Shown here: one piece after another, positions 27,766 through 36,554 of the stretch
Layout of the letters: the number at the start of each line of letters is the position of its first letter
How positions within the stretch are numbered: the first letter of the stretch is position 1
From: Flavobacteriaceae bacterium
GTDB taxonomy: Bacteria > Bacteroidota > Bacteroidia > Flavobacteriales > Flavobacteriaceae
Direction of reading: 5' to 3'
NCBI GenBank assembly: GCA_024635765.1
Contig: JAGXIE010000149.1
Coordinates: forward strand, 1 to 44,441
Length of the DNA stretch: 44,441 nt
Made by a program: the position numbers and the translations under genes
The notes under the pieces: model-generated
The model's database searches: none
What the model was told of the DNA's origin: nothing
The model's input: the letters and a program-made list of their open reading frames with translations, nothing else

Positions 27766-28923
27766 TTAAATTACTTTAATAAATCGTGAAAATAGTGTGT
27801 CAATCATCCCCTCAAGTGTATAGTGGGTAGCTATTCTGCCTTTGTTATAAGCACCTATTTCAGCCGCCAGTTCCTTATGTTCCAACATGTATATCAACTT
27901 TTCAGCCAAATCTTTGGGATCATTGGGTTTTGTTAGTGTATATGTTTCATATCGGTCTGATAGTGCTTCTCTATCACCAGGAATGTCAGTTGCCACCACA
28001 GGTTTTCCCAGCGCCATGGCTTCACAGACTGCATTTGGACATCCTTCTGTATTGGAACTGTGAACCACTAAATCAGACTCCATCATTAGTTCGTTAACCT
28101 CTAAAACGGAGCCTATAAAAATAATACTATCTGATAAATTAAGGTCAAAAGCCATAATCTTCAGTTCGTCAGTTGCTTCTCTACAATCTCCCGCTAAAAC
28201 CAATTTTATATCAGAATTTTTTGCTCTAAAATGTGCAACCACATCATACCAGGCTTTTACCAGTGTTTTATGATCTTTCCAATACGTGATATTGGCAAAC
28301 ATACTGACAACCAAAGTTTCGGGTGATAGGTTCAATTTCGCTCTCCAAATCGGTTTTAGTCGGCTACCATCAAAAAGATAAGTGGGATTGTTGTAGAGCA
28401 CAACTTCATCTCGGGTAATATCATAATTTTCAACAATGAAGTTCTCTCCTGCAATGGAATTTGAGATAATATCACTGGCTTCCTTCATCAGGCGCTCTTC
28501 ATTTTTGGTTTTATACAACCCTCTACCTTCATCCTGCATGTTCCACCAGGCATATTTGGCGCCTGTATATCTCCAAAAAGGCAATATAGACTTACAATTA
28601 TCGCTGCTCCATGGCAATATAAAATCGGGTTTCAATTTTCTTAAGAAAAGAATCTGTTTTACAATTTGAGTTGCCTTGGAAAAATGCTTTGCGTGACGTT
28701 TGTATGGGAAAACGAAAGTCTCAAAACCCTTGTCATGCAATACATCTTTTAAGGCACCATTGCCACCATTTGCCAAGAAAACAACATCGGCGCCGATGTC
28801 ATTCTTTAATATTTCAGCTACTGTAATTGCCTTGGTTTCGGCACCTCCTATATTATTAAAGCTCCCAACTTTAAATATAAAGGTCTTACCTTCAAGTTTC
28901 GCTCTATAGTTATCTATATTCAT
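27766..28923 (-). CDS. Glycosyltransferase, GT4 family
   Basis: The product has 385 residues from an ATG at 28923. The N-terminal acceptor domain has FIFKVGSFNNIGGAETKAI, the G-G-A-E loop common in GT4 enzymes. The donor domain includes VVSMFANITYWKDHKTLV, LVLAGDCREA and the loop HSSNTEGCPNAVCEAMALG with the E-x7-E pair. It is cytosolic and retaining by family. It is preceded by 47 AT-rich bases after the acetyltransferase-glycosyltransferase fusion gene and is followed after three bases by another GT4 gene. Confidence 0.92.
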   Translation of the reverse strand: MNIDNYRAKLEGKTFIFKVGSFNNIGGAETKAITVAEILKNDIGADVVFLANGGNGALKDVLHDKGFETFVFPYKRHAKHFSKATQIVKQILFLRKLKPDFILPWSSDNCKSILPFWRYTGAKYAWWNMQDEGRGLYKTKNEERLMKEASDIISNSIAGENFIVENYDITRDEVVLYNNPTYLFDGSRLKPIWRAKLNLSPETLVVSMFANITYWKDHKTLVKAWYDVVAHFRAKNSDIKLVLAGDCREATDELKIMAFDLNLSDSIIFIGSVLEVNELMMESDLVVHSSNTEGCPNAVCEAMALGKPVVATDIPGDREALSDRYETYTLTKPNDPKDLAEKLIYMLEHKELAAEIGAYNKGRIATHYTLEGMIDTLFSRFIKVI

Positions 28924-28970
28924 TAGATATTGGTATCTTTAAAATAGCTTAAAATTTTGTTATTGTACAT

Positions 28971-30464
28971 CTATATGTTTTTTAAAAAACTAAATAGCCT
29001 CGTCATTTTTCTACCTAGCTTATACGATGTAGAAGTCATCAAAGCTGTGTTAAGGGCTTTTGTGTCTTTAAGCTCTTTATCTTGTGCTGCTATTTTGTTA
29101 GTGATGGCTTCCGTTAAGGCATTCGTTTCTTCTGCTAAGGTATAGCCTTCTGAAAATAAGATTTGCATATAGCGAGATATTTCACTTAAATTTTCTTCTT
29201 TAAGATGCAGCTGTATCAGCTTTATGACTTGTTTGAGATAATTTTCTTGTAATAACAAGTTGATTTCATTACTAAACTTATCTCTTAAGATTGCAAATAA
29301 GAGTAATAACGATTCAACATTCTTTATAGATTTTCCATTATGTAAATTTGCGCCCCAAACACCACCTGCATGAACACGTCTTACCACCATTTGTTCGTTT
29401 AAGATTTTAATTTTACCATATCCTGAACAAATCAAAAATAATGGCCAATCGCCTACAGGACTTTGCAAAGCCCAATCCGGATAATTTAAAATATACTCTT
29501 TTTTAAACAAGACACTTGCGGTAGGAATAAAATTACGTTCAGCCAAATCTCTTTGTTCAAACACACCTGCTTCACCTTCAATATCAGTAAGTGTTATCAC
29601 ATCGTCATATGTGCGGGTGGCCAAACTACCACAAATTGCAAAATCATTATTCACCTCTAGAAAATCGACTTGTTTTTGAAGTTTTAAAGGATCGGTCCAA
29701 TAGTCGTCGCCTTCGCAAATGGCTATGTATTTGCCATTACAAGCTCTCAAAATAGCGTCTTGGTTATTAACAGCTCCAATATTTTTGTTATTTAACAATA
29801 GCTTAAACTTACCTGGAAATCTATTTTGATACTCTAACAAGATATCTCTAGAATTATCTGGGGATGCATCTTCTCCAACGACAATTTCAAAATTAAAATT
29901 GCATTTTTGCATCAGTAAACCATCTATGCATTCTTTAAGGAAAGGTGCATGATTATAAACCATAACAAAAATGCTTACAGTTGGTTTTTGTAGTTCTGAA
30001 AGATTGCAATTCATATTCAACCACTCTCCATCTTTTGATACTCTTGCAAATCCATTCCTTTTATAGACACTTATGGCCGCACTATTTTCTTTTCTAACTT
30101 TAAGAAAAACGTTTTTCAAATCCAACAATTCTTTAGCAAAATATAAAATTTGGTAGGTGACTAATTTTGCTAATCCTTTACCCCAATAATTTTTATCTCC
30201 AATAAAAATATGATATTCCGCAGATTCATTTTCTATAATATCAGTTAATTGGACATTACCAACATAAATATCATCAATAATGATGGCAAAACGTCTGGTC
30301 GTTTTATCAGCAATAACTTTTTGGATCCAGGCATGTTCAATTTCAAAAGAGATTGGTTTGTTTGGTTTAAAACCAGTTAGCTCCCAAATTTTTGGATCAT
30401 TGCGCCATTCCCAGGAAACTTTAGCATCAGAAATTTCAAGAGGTCTAATTAATACCTTAAACAT
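28971..30464 (-). CDS. Bifunctional GNAT acetyltransferase-GT2 glycosyltransferase fusion
   Basis: The product has 497 residues from an ATG. Residues 1-155 form a GNAT domain of the RimJ/PseH type: LIRPLEISDAKVSWEWRND, an acetyl-CoA loop YWGKGLAK at 93-100, and NSAAISVYKRNGF. From residue 161 a GT2 domain begins (TVSIFVMVYNHAPFL), with EDAS at 198-201 and the metal motif EGDDYW at 251-256. A basic helical tail (about 450-497) ends the protein. The arrangement suggests that an aminosugar is N-acetylated and transferred by one polypeptide. The gene overlaps the second aminotransferase-like gene by 8 bases, which fits a shared aminosugar substrate. Confidence 0.88.
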   Translation of the reverse strand: MFKVLIRPLEISDAKVSWEWRNDPKIWELTGFKPNKPISFEIEHAWIQKVIADKTTRRFAIIIDDIYVGNVQLTDIIENESAEYHIFIGDKNYWGKGLAKLVTYQILYFAKELLDLKNVFLKVRKENSAAISVYKRNGFARVSKDGEWLNMNCNLSELQKPTVSIFVMVYNHAPFLKECIDGLLMQKCNFNFEIVVGEDASPDNSRDILLEYQNRFPGKFKLLLNNKNIGAVNNQDAILRACNGKYIAICEGDDYWTDPLKLQKQVDFLEVNNDFAICGSLATRTYDDVITLTDIEGEAGVFEQRDLAERNFIPTASVLFKKEYILNYPDWALQSPVGDWPLFLICSGYGKIKILNEQMVVRRVHAGGVWGANLHNGKSIKNVESLLLLFAILRDKFSNEINLLLQENYLKQVIKLIQLHLKEENLSEISRYMQILFSEGYTLAEETNALTEAITNKIAAQDKELKDTKALNTALMTSTSYKLGRKMTRLFSFLKNI

Positions 30465-31407
30465 CTAGTACCATTTTTCCAATTAATTCCATTTCCTTTT
30501 TACCATACCTTTGATCTATGGGAAAATAGATAACTTCATCTGTAAGTCGGTATTCTAAACTATTGGATTCGACCCACTCTTTAACATTTGGCCAATAGGT
30601 AGCAGTATATACTTTATTATTTATCAAATGTTGGCGTAATTCTTTGTTTCTGTTCCAAAAAGGATATACCATAGGAACACCAGAGCCATCGAAATTTAAC
30701 TTTAATAAGTTAAATTCTTTTAATTGATTGTGAAGAAACGCATAATTTTCCTTTCTTATATTAGCAGTTTCCCTATAATCGATAGCTTTTAATAAAGCTT
30801 GTGTAAGATTCGACATTTTTTTTATAGTCTGATTTGATAAACTTTTATCATTTTCTATAAAATAGGAATAACCATCTTCGGCGCTTACATCTGTTCTTCT
30901 CAATAAATGCTCAAATCTACCATATGAAAAATCTTGATTCAAATTGGTTAACAATTTTTCGTCGCAAAATAAATACGCCCCGTCTGGTAAACCAAAAAAT
31001 TTTCTTGGTGAGTAAAAAGTATCTATATTAGGAAGTGGTTTCGAGTAAAAAGATTGTGCATTATCAATAATTAAATTATTGCATTTTACTGCTAATTTAG
31101 CAATGAACTCATCTTTTAAACCGAAATAATTTGTGTATAAAAAGCCTTCATTAGCTCTAATTGAGTCATATTCAAAATTAGGCTCTAATAATTCATCAAT
31201 ATTATAAAAAACAAAATCAATCCCCAGTTTTTGTATTGGTTCTAAAAGAACATCACAAGTAAAATAGGGTATATGAATTTTTTCATATTTTCGTACTCTC
31301 AAAATATATTCTAAAGCATTTCTACCTGTGTTTAGTGCGATTGCACCTTCATGATAGATTTTGCCTTTTGGCAGTTCTAATTGAAAATAACCTCCAATGG
31401 CATTCAT
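30457..31407 (-). CDS. DegT/DnrJ/EryC1/StrS-like aminotransferase-related protein
   Basis: The product has 316 residues from the ATG at 31407; a TTG three codons earlier is in frame. It begins with AIALNTGRNALEYIL, equivalent to the cofactor-phosphate-binding region, then LIIDNAQSF in place of the usual D-A-A-H/Q block, and TFYSPRKFFGLPDGAYLF, where the Lys in P-R-K aligns with the PLP-binding Lys. It is shorter than standard family members (about 360-390). It probably acts on a nucleotide-linked keto-sugar or is a specialised relative. It overlaps the GNAT-GT2 fusion gene and follows the WbqC gene by 21 bases. Confidence 0.62.
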   Translation of the reverse strand: MNAIGGYFQLELPKGKIYHEGAIALNTGRNALEYILRVRKYEKIHIPYFTCDVLLEPIQKLGIDFVFYNIDELLEPNFEYDSIRANEGFLYTNYFGLKDEFIAKLAVKCNNLIIDNAQSFYSKPLPNIDTFYSPRKFFGLPDGAYLFCDEKLLTNLNQDFSYGRFEHLLRRTDVSAEDGYSYFIENDKSLSNQTIKKMSNLTQALLKAIDYRETANIRKENYAFLHNQLKEFNLLKLNFDGSGVPMVYPFWNRNKELRQHLINNKVYTATYWPNVKEWVESNSLEYRLTDEVIYFPIDQRYGKKEMELIGKMVLDV

Positions 31408-31428
31408 ATTATCCAACGTAAAAATATT

Positions 31429-32163
31429 TTAATTTTTCCATTTAACAGAATATGACTTTATTAAGCCTGATGTTGTGCTAACACCATTGAACATAAGTAC
31501 ATCAATAATGGATAAGCCTGATATAAAGTTTTTATTTAGTTGATCATATGATTTTAGTTCGGGCTGAATAAAGCCAAGTTTCATATTACATTGATTAAAC
31601 ATTTCTACCCCGATAAAACTTTCTCCTCCAGGAGAATTAACATAGTGAGTTGCATTCATTTCTTTTGCTATAACTCTACCCCAGTCTCCCTCATTTGGTT
31701 TTTCTTCAAACCAAAAATTATAATCTGTGTACCTATCAAACTTCGTGTGTAATCTCAATGCTTTACATATTTCTATTGTTGATTCAATATTAAAAGTACT
31801 GAGATAATCATGTTTCCTTTCAAAGATTAACAACAATAAATCCTTTACCTCTTCAAAATATGGTGCTTTATTTTTATAACCATTTAACTGTTCTAAAATT
31901 TTAAGTTTCCATTGCTCATTTCTATCCAATTTTACGGTCGGTAGAAGAGCTTTGTATTGAGGTTTTATTAGAGTTGGTCTTATATAAAATGGTTCTTCTT
32001 TTTCTATGTTTAAAATTCTATTTCTAGACATCCAAGATTTTTTTATGTATTGAACATCGTCAAAAAACATAAAATGATCAACACTATGAATTAGGGAAAA
32101 ATATCCAATATATGGAAAAAAATAAGGCTGCATGACTGCGACAGTTTTATCCTGAGTATGCAC
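31429..32163 (-). CDS. WbqC-family protein
   Basis: The product has 244 residues from a GTG at 32163. The N terminus is diagnostic of WbqC-like proteins: VAVMQPYFFPYIGYFSLIH followed by DDVQYIKKSWMSRNRI. The family is common in O-antigen and capsule loci. Its reaction is not firmly established; a role in aminosugar modification is often suggested from gene context. Here it overlaps the upstream aminotransferase by 17 bases and is followed by another aminotransferase-like gene and a GNAT-GT2 fusion, giving a compact aminosugar cassette. The protein is soluble. Confidence 0.9.
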   Translation of the reverse strand: MHTQDKTVAVMQPYFFPYIGYFSLIHSVDHFMFFDDVQYIKKSWMSRNRILNIEKEEPFYIRPTLIKPQYKALLPTVKLDRNEQWKLKILEQLNGYKNKAPYFEEVKDLLLLIFERKHDYLSTFNIESTIEICKALRLHTKFDRYTDYNFWFEEKPNEGDWGRVIAKEMNATHYVNSPGGESFIGVEMFNQCNMKLGFIQPELKSYDQLNKNFISGLSIIDVLMFNGVSTTSGLIKSYSVKWKN

Positions 32164-33226
32164 TGTTAATGATATTTACAATGTTCTTTAAAACTCGTTC
32201 TTCTAAAGTAGTATACAACGGCAAACACAGAACACGCTTTGCGATATAATCCGCGATTGGGCATTGTTCTGAAGTTAGGTACGGCAAGGTTTCTAGACTT
32301 GGGTAAAAGTAGCGTCTTGGTTTTATGCTTTCGGCTGCCAAATTTTGTATGGCTTGTATCAGGTGTTCTTCAGATGCAAAAACAATAGGGTAATAGGCGT
32401 AATTCCAATCTGTGTTGTCTCTGATTGTTAACTGCGATACATTTGAAAAATCCAAATGCTGGTTATAATAGTCACAAACACGTTTGCGCTCTTTGATTAT
32501 TGCATCTATATATGGTAAGACGCATAAACCCATTGCGGCCTGCAATTCACTCATCTTAGCATTGATACCTAAACCATAGTATTCTTCTGGCCCATCATGG
32601 CCGAAATTATGGCGATACCACATATCGTGATACGTTTGTTGGTTTTGACAAAACAAAGCGCCACCTTCACCGGTATGAAACAACTTCGTTGCATGAAAGC
32701 TACAAGTGCTCACATCTCCATAATTAAAAATAGATTGGCCCTTATAGGTGACGCCAAAACAATGCGCTGCATCGTAAATCACTTTTAAATGATGTTTTTT
32801 TGCAATGGCCTCTATGGTTTCAACATCGCAAGGATTACCATACACGTGGGTCGCTAAAATAGCGGTGGTTTCTTTTGTGATTGCTGCTTCTATTTTTGAT
32901 TCGTCGATGGTTAAATACTCTGGATGTATATCCACAAAAACAGGGGTACATTTTTCCCAAACAATACTCGCAGTGGTTGCCACATAACTAAAAGGCGTGG
33001 TAATCACTTCACCACCCTTAGCGTATGCATTTAAAGCAATTTGAATAGGCAACGTGCCATTGGTCATTGGGATGATTTGGTTGACTCTCAAAAAGTGTTG
33101 AAGTTTGAGGGTCAACTCTTGATACAATTCCCCATTATTGGTCAGCCACTGGTTATCCCATATACGTTGCACTTGCGCTTGGTATTCGGCAATAGGCGGG
33201 AAAAAGGTTTTGGTTACGTTAATCAT
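32147..33226 (-). CDS. DegT/DnrJ/EryC1/StrS sugar aminotransferase
   Basis: The product has 359 residues from an ATG. Canonical blocks are MTNGTLPIQIAL for the cofactor-phosphate region, TPFSYVATTASI, HVYGNPCDVE, YDAAHCFGV for the Asp that contacts the PLP ring, and CSFHATKLFHTGEGG with the PLP Lys. These enzymes aminate nucleotide-4-keto (or 3-keto) 6-deoxysugars in the cytosol; VioA-, DesV- and FdtB-like roles are all possible. It opens the aminosugar cassette, 8 bases after wzt, and overlaps the WbqC gene. It is distinct from the WecE-type enzyme at 13775, implying two aminosugars. Confidence 0.9.
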   Translation of the reverse strand: MINVTKTFFPPIAEYQAQVQRIWDNQWLTNNGELYQELTLKLQHFLRVNQIIPMTNGTLPIQIALNAYAKGGEVITTPFSYVATTASIVWEKCTPVFVDIHPEYLTIDESKIEAAITKETTAILATHVYGNPCDVETIEAIAKKHHLKVIYDAAHCFGVTYKGQSIFNYGDVSTCSFHATKLFHTGEGGALFCQNQQTYHDMWYRHNFGHDGPEEYYGLGINAKMSELQAAMGLCVLPYIDAIIKERKRVCDYYNQHLDFSNVSQLTIRDNTDWNYAYYPIVFASEEHLIQAIQNLAAESIKPRRYFYPSLETLPYLTSEQCPIADYIAKRVLCLPLYTTLEERVLKNIVNIINSAYSG

Positions 33227-33234
33227 ACACTATA

Positions 33235-34476
33235 TTAAAATTGTTGATTGAGTTCTTGCCATTCTCCTGCTATAACTGAGGTGCCCCATGAAATACCAAT
33301 CGCATTCATAGAGAAAAATATGCAGTTGGTAACACGCATATAGAACTGCCCTGTTAAAGGATTTGATGCTACTAAAGTGACAGCATATTTTCCGGTTGAT
33401 AAAATCAGATGAGGCAAGACCACTTCAAAATCCTGCTTTCCTTGACCCGTATTAGTAAACAGTTTGTCATTGTATGTTGAACTTGCTGATAAAGTTTCCC
33501 TTAACTGACCGTCAAACATTGTAATGCTTAAATCAAAGTCCTTAATGTTTTTTTTAATATTAAGCTTAAACCGCAAACGCAAATCCTCACCTGTTGTTAA
33601 CGAGGTGGAGTGGTCTGAAACAAAACTATTGGTTTGTGGGTTAAATACTTCCACTTCTGCCAACTCTATATCACCCGTTCCTTGATTGATACGTCCTGCC
33701 GATTCAAACAAGTCAACATACTGCTTAATAGCCTGTGCTGTGTCTGTTGAGGAATATTGCGCAGTCCCTTTATGCATTAATAGGGCTTGTGTAGACACTC
33801 GCGCCACCATGGGCATACTGTGTGAGACAAATATAGTGGCAGTTTTAGTCATTAACTCGCTTATTCTATTTAAGCATTTAATAATAAAGCCTAAATCGCC
33901 CACCGCTAACACTTCATCTATCAATAAAATATCTGGTTCCATTTCAGCCGCTATAGCAAAACCCAAGCGCACTTTCATTCCAGAACTGTAATTTTGTACC
34001 GGTGAATCAATGAATTCACCTATTTCACTGAAGGCTACTATTGCATCAAATTTGGCATCGATCTCTTTTTTTGTAAACCCTAACACAGCGGCGTTATTAT
34101 AAACATTTTCACGACCGGTAAGTATGGGGTTAAAGCCTGCGCCCAACTCTATCAATGCTCCAACACGCCCGCGCATGGTTACCTGACCAACATCTGGTGT
34201 TAAAAGGTTATTTAAAATCTTTAAGAGTGTGGATTTACCTGCACCATTATGACCAATAAGTCCTAAACATTCGCCTCGCTTGAGCTCAAAACTGATATCT
34301 TTAACGGCCCAAAATTCATCTTTACGTAAGGTGTTATTATGGTCGCCTTTATTTGAAAATGATAAACTTACATCCTTAATGCCATACCACAACGACCGCT
34401 TAAAGTCTCTACAGAATTTTTTGGATACGGATTCGCATTTTATGAGTATATCTTCGTCTTTACTGTCTGTATTCAT
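33235..34476 (-). CDS. wzt: Wzt-type ABC transporter ATP-binding protein with C-terminal glycan-binding domain
   Basis: The product has 413 residues from an ATG. The nucleotide-binding domain has Walker A GHNGAGKST at 75-83, the signature YSSGM at 163-167 and Walker B ILLIDE at 183-188. The long N-terminal extension with WAVKDISFELKRGE is typical of polysaccharide exporters. Residues from about 260 to 413 form a beta-rich domain like Wzt C-terminal modules, which recognise the finished end of an O-polysaccharide before export. It pairs with the permease gene 40 bases upstream. The extra domain implies that chain ends carry a recognised cap. Confidence 0.93.
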   Translation of the reverse strand: MNTDSKDEDILIKCESVSKKFCRDFKRSLWYGIKDVSLSFSNKGDHNNTLRKDEFWAVKDISFELKRGECLGLIGHNGAGKSTLLKILNNLLTPDVGQVTMRGRVGALIELGAGFNPILTGRENVYNNAAVLGFTKKEIDAKFDAIVAFSEIGEFIDSPVQNYSSGMKVRLGFAIAAEMEPDILLIDEVLAVGDLGFIIKCLNRISELMTKTATIFVSHSMPMVARVSTQALLMHKGTAQYSSTDTAQAIKQYVDLFESAGRINQGTGDIELAEVEVFNPQTNSFVSDHSTSLTTGEDLRLRFKLNIKKNIKDFDLSITMFDGQLRETLSASSTYNDKLFTNTGQGKQDFEVVLPHLILSTGKYAVTLVASNPLTGQFYMRVTNCIFFSMNAIGISWGTSVIAGEWQELNQQF

Positions 34477-34516
34477 TGTTTAAAGATATGCATAACACTA
34501 ATTAGAAAAAAAATTA

Positions 34517-35371
34517 TTACGCGCCAACACGCTCGATAATGATAGGCATGGTGATTCTATACAAGATCCAGCCTATAACAAGTATAATTAAGGAGCCAAA
34601 TAACGCTATCCAGATAGGAACAGTGCTGGCAACCTCCAGACCTGTAAACCAATTTCTTGGTATCGATATCAAATAATAAAGAGGATTATACTGATTAAAG
34701 GTTTTAATGATTCCAGAGTCCGGCATTGGATAAACAATAGGCGTGGCATACATTAACAATTGAGTACCCACTGTTATAATACGACCAATATCGCCGTACA
34801 ACATTTTAAAAGGAATTAAAAACACCCCAATACTAAACCCAAAAAGCATAATAACCAAAGCCCCCAACGGAAATAACAAGGCTGACCAACCTAAACTAAA
34901 ACTCAAAACTAAAGCAATAATCAACAAGGGAAGTAACTTTAAAACAAATTCAAAAAGCACACTATAAAAAGCATTTATTAATAACGCCTCTCTAGGGAAA
35001 TTCAACTTTGCCATCATGCTTTTTCCTGCATTAACAGCATCCGAAGGCATATTAAGTGCATGTGTAAAAGTAACAAATAAAACAGTCCCTGAAATGACAA
35101 ATATAGGATAAGGTATGCCAGTATCAGTAATATTAACAGCACCTGAAAAATTAAGGAAAATCCACAGACCTCCAGATAAAAATGGTGGTATAATAGCCCA
35201 CAAAAGTCCTAATAGAGATTGCCTAAACATTGCTTTAGTATCTCGAATAAAAATTTGCCTTCCCAAAAACCTAGCATCTTTTAAATCAGAAAACATCTGC
35301 TTGAGCGACATGCTCTTTTTTGATGTTTTAGCTGGCGCATTGATGCTCACCTTTAAGTTTGTTGTAGTCAT
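34517..35371 (-). CDS. wzm: Wzm-type ABC-2 polysaccharide permease
   Basis: The product has 284 residues from an ATG. A cytosolic N terminus (ARFLGRQIFIRDTKAMFRQSLLGLLWAIIPP) carries the coupling helix typical of ABC-2 polysaccharide permeases. Six membrane spans follow, with the conserved NPLYYLISIPRNW loop before the last two. It forms the membrane channel that exports lipid-linked polysaccharide using Wzt. It is the first structural gene after the antiterminator, separated by a 418-base spacer. Confidence 0.93.
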   Translation of the reverse strand: MTTTNLKVSINAPAKTSKKSMSLKQMFSDLKDARFLGRQIFIRDTKAMFRQSLLGLLWAIIPPFLSGGLWIFLNFSGAVNITDTGIPYPIFVISGTVLFVTFTHALNMPSDAVNAGKSMMAKLNFPREALLINAFYSVLFEFVLKLLPLLIIALVLSFSLGWSALLFPLGALVIMLFGFSIGVFLIPFKMLYGDIGRIITVGTQLLMYATPIVYPMPDSGIIKTFNQYNPLYYLISIPRNWFTGLEVASTVPIWIALFGSLIILVIGWILYRITMPIIIERVGA

Positions 35372-35789
35372 TAATTTATGGTTCGTTCTTTTTAATCTTT
35401 TATTTGATATTTGGTATTAGCTACTAATGAAAAGTGATTGAATATTTTTAACTTATAACTTGTGCTTGGTAAAAAACTTATTAAATTTTTTTATATGATA
35501 TATTAGTACTGAAGAATTAAGCTTTACAAATTTCATCCTCATTTCCTTAAATATACCAATTGCTCTAAATTGCTCTAAAAAGTATCAGAATGTAGATTTA
35601 AAACTTTATATAGCCGTTATAGTTTCCCCACGGCTTCGCCACCATCAGTCACATATCAAATATTCAACGTGCTGACTTACAGTTTTCTATGATTTATTTC
35701 AGCACTAACCAGTGCCAGTGCTTTTTTTACAAGCCACGAAAATACTATAATTCCTAATATACTCTTTAACAGATTACGTATTAATACTG
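35372..35789 (-). other. 418-base spacer between upxY and wzm
   Basis: No credible coding frame was seen on either strand. The DNA is very AT-rich near wzm. It contains a doubled decamer AATTGCTCTA around 35559-35578 and a hairpin with T-run at 35701-35728. A leader or secondary promoter for the exporter genes is possible, but no complete Bacteroidota promoter was recognised. Confidence 0.5.
35701..35728 (+). terminator. Short hairpin with T7 run in the upxY-wzm spacer
   Basis: AGCACT (35701-35706) pairs with AGTGCT (35717-35722) and a run of seven T follows on the plus strand. The stem is only six pairs, so it is a weak terminator candidate for plus-strand transcripts. On the minus strand, the direction of the operon, the hairpin has A residues ahead of it and no T-run after it. 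Confidence 0.3.
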
Positions 35790-36248
35790 TCAAATTTGCA
35801 ATTTAATAACATAACCCAAATTATCCAAAACCACCCAACACTGCTTCCCAGACACATATTTAACCGTTCCTTCTTCGAGTTGAAAGCCCATACCCTTGAG
35901 GTCTATTTTGCTGCCCGGTTTTAAGGCTTCTACGCGCTCGACCTTAATGCCGCTCGATTTTAAATCCATTAAAGTCTCAATCTCGATTTCAGAAACCACG
36001 GCAGGTTTGCCGAGCCAAAACAAATAACGAACAGCGCCATAGGTCTCAAAGACCAAGGGACGATCCTTATCCTCCAGTTTCACCAATACCATAGAGGGCA
36101 GCAAAGGCACCTCCACTTTCTTCTTGCGGTCGCTCCATTGGCGTAATTCTGTACGCACAGGACAGCAAACTTCAATGCCTCGTTCTTGTAGCTTTTGTGC
36201 TACTTTTTTTTCAGATTTTGGTTTGGTGATAAGGACGTACCAAGGCAT
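35790..36248 (-). CDS. UpxY/NusG-family transcription antiterminator
   Basis: The product has 152 residues from an ATG. The N-terminal NGN domain has PWYVLITKPKSEKKVAQKL and VPLLPSMVLVKLEDKDR. The C-terminal KOW-like part runs from about residue 108 (KPGSKIDLKGMGFQLEEGTV). In Bacteroides, UpxY proteins are encoded first in capsule operons and let RNA polymerase read through the long locus by acting on the 5' leader. The gene leads a polysaccharide operon of over 36 kb here, which fits exactly. The upstream region with inverted repeats is a likely site of regulation. No UpxZ-like partner gene follows. Confidence 0.93.
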   Translation of the reverse strand: MPWYVLITKPKSEKKVAQKLQERGIEVCCPVRTELRQWSDRKKKVEVPLLPSMVLVKLEDKDRPLVFETYGAVRYLFWLGKPAVVSEIEIETLMDLKSSGIKVERVEALKPGSKIDLKGMGFQLEEGTVKYVSGKQCWVVLDNLGYVIKLQI

Positions 36249-36306
36249 TGGGAGTAGGGTTTATCTATAAAATGATTAATCGTTCTGTATTTGTTCATAT
36301 CGGTTG

Positions 36307-36314
36307 CAAATTTA
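36307..36314 (-). promoter_or_regulatory. Candidate Bacteroidota -7 box upstream of upxY
   Basis: TAAATTTG on the minus strand matches the TAnnTTTG consensus and lies about 59 bases before the upxY start. No TTG (-33) element sits at the usual spacing, so it is only a candidate. Confidence 0.35.
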
Positions 36315-36346
36315 TGGTTTTGTAGGGTAGCATACTAATGAAATTT

Positions 36347-36451
36347 CTAAAAGCCCAAAACGCCTGCTGGCAAAGTTCACCTTAATTGTAATTAAAGTGA
36401 AAACCGATAATTAAAATTAATCATGAAAAAACAGGTGTATAGGGCTTTTAG
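36347..36451. repeat. Imperfect 22-bp inverted repeat upstream of upxY
   Basis: The left arm (36347-36368) begins CTAAAAGCCC, and the right arm (36430-36451) ends with its exact complement GGGCTTTTAG. The ten outer bases match perfectly and 18 of 22 match over the full arms. The 61-base interval contains a smaller palindrome, TTAATT-GT-AATTAA. It could form a long leader stem, bind a regulator, or serve as a recombination site flanking a switchable segment. Confidence 0.7.
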
Positions 36452-36554
36452 GATTAACATTTATATTTGTATAACTACATTAGGATTTAATCAATAACCT
36501 GTATAGTTATTTTAGGACGGGTCAAATCGTAAATCGTAAATCACACATCAAGGG

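Noticed and set aside
33686-33991. Plus-strand 101-residue frame
   Set aside because: It is a shadow of the Wzt coding sequence and has no family motif.
36423-36497. 24-codon plus-strand frame beginning MKKQVYRAF
   Set aside because: It is too short, has no recognisable signal, and starts inside the inverted repeat upstream of upxY.
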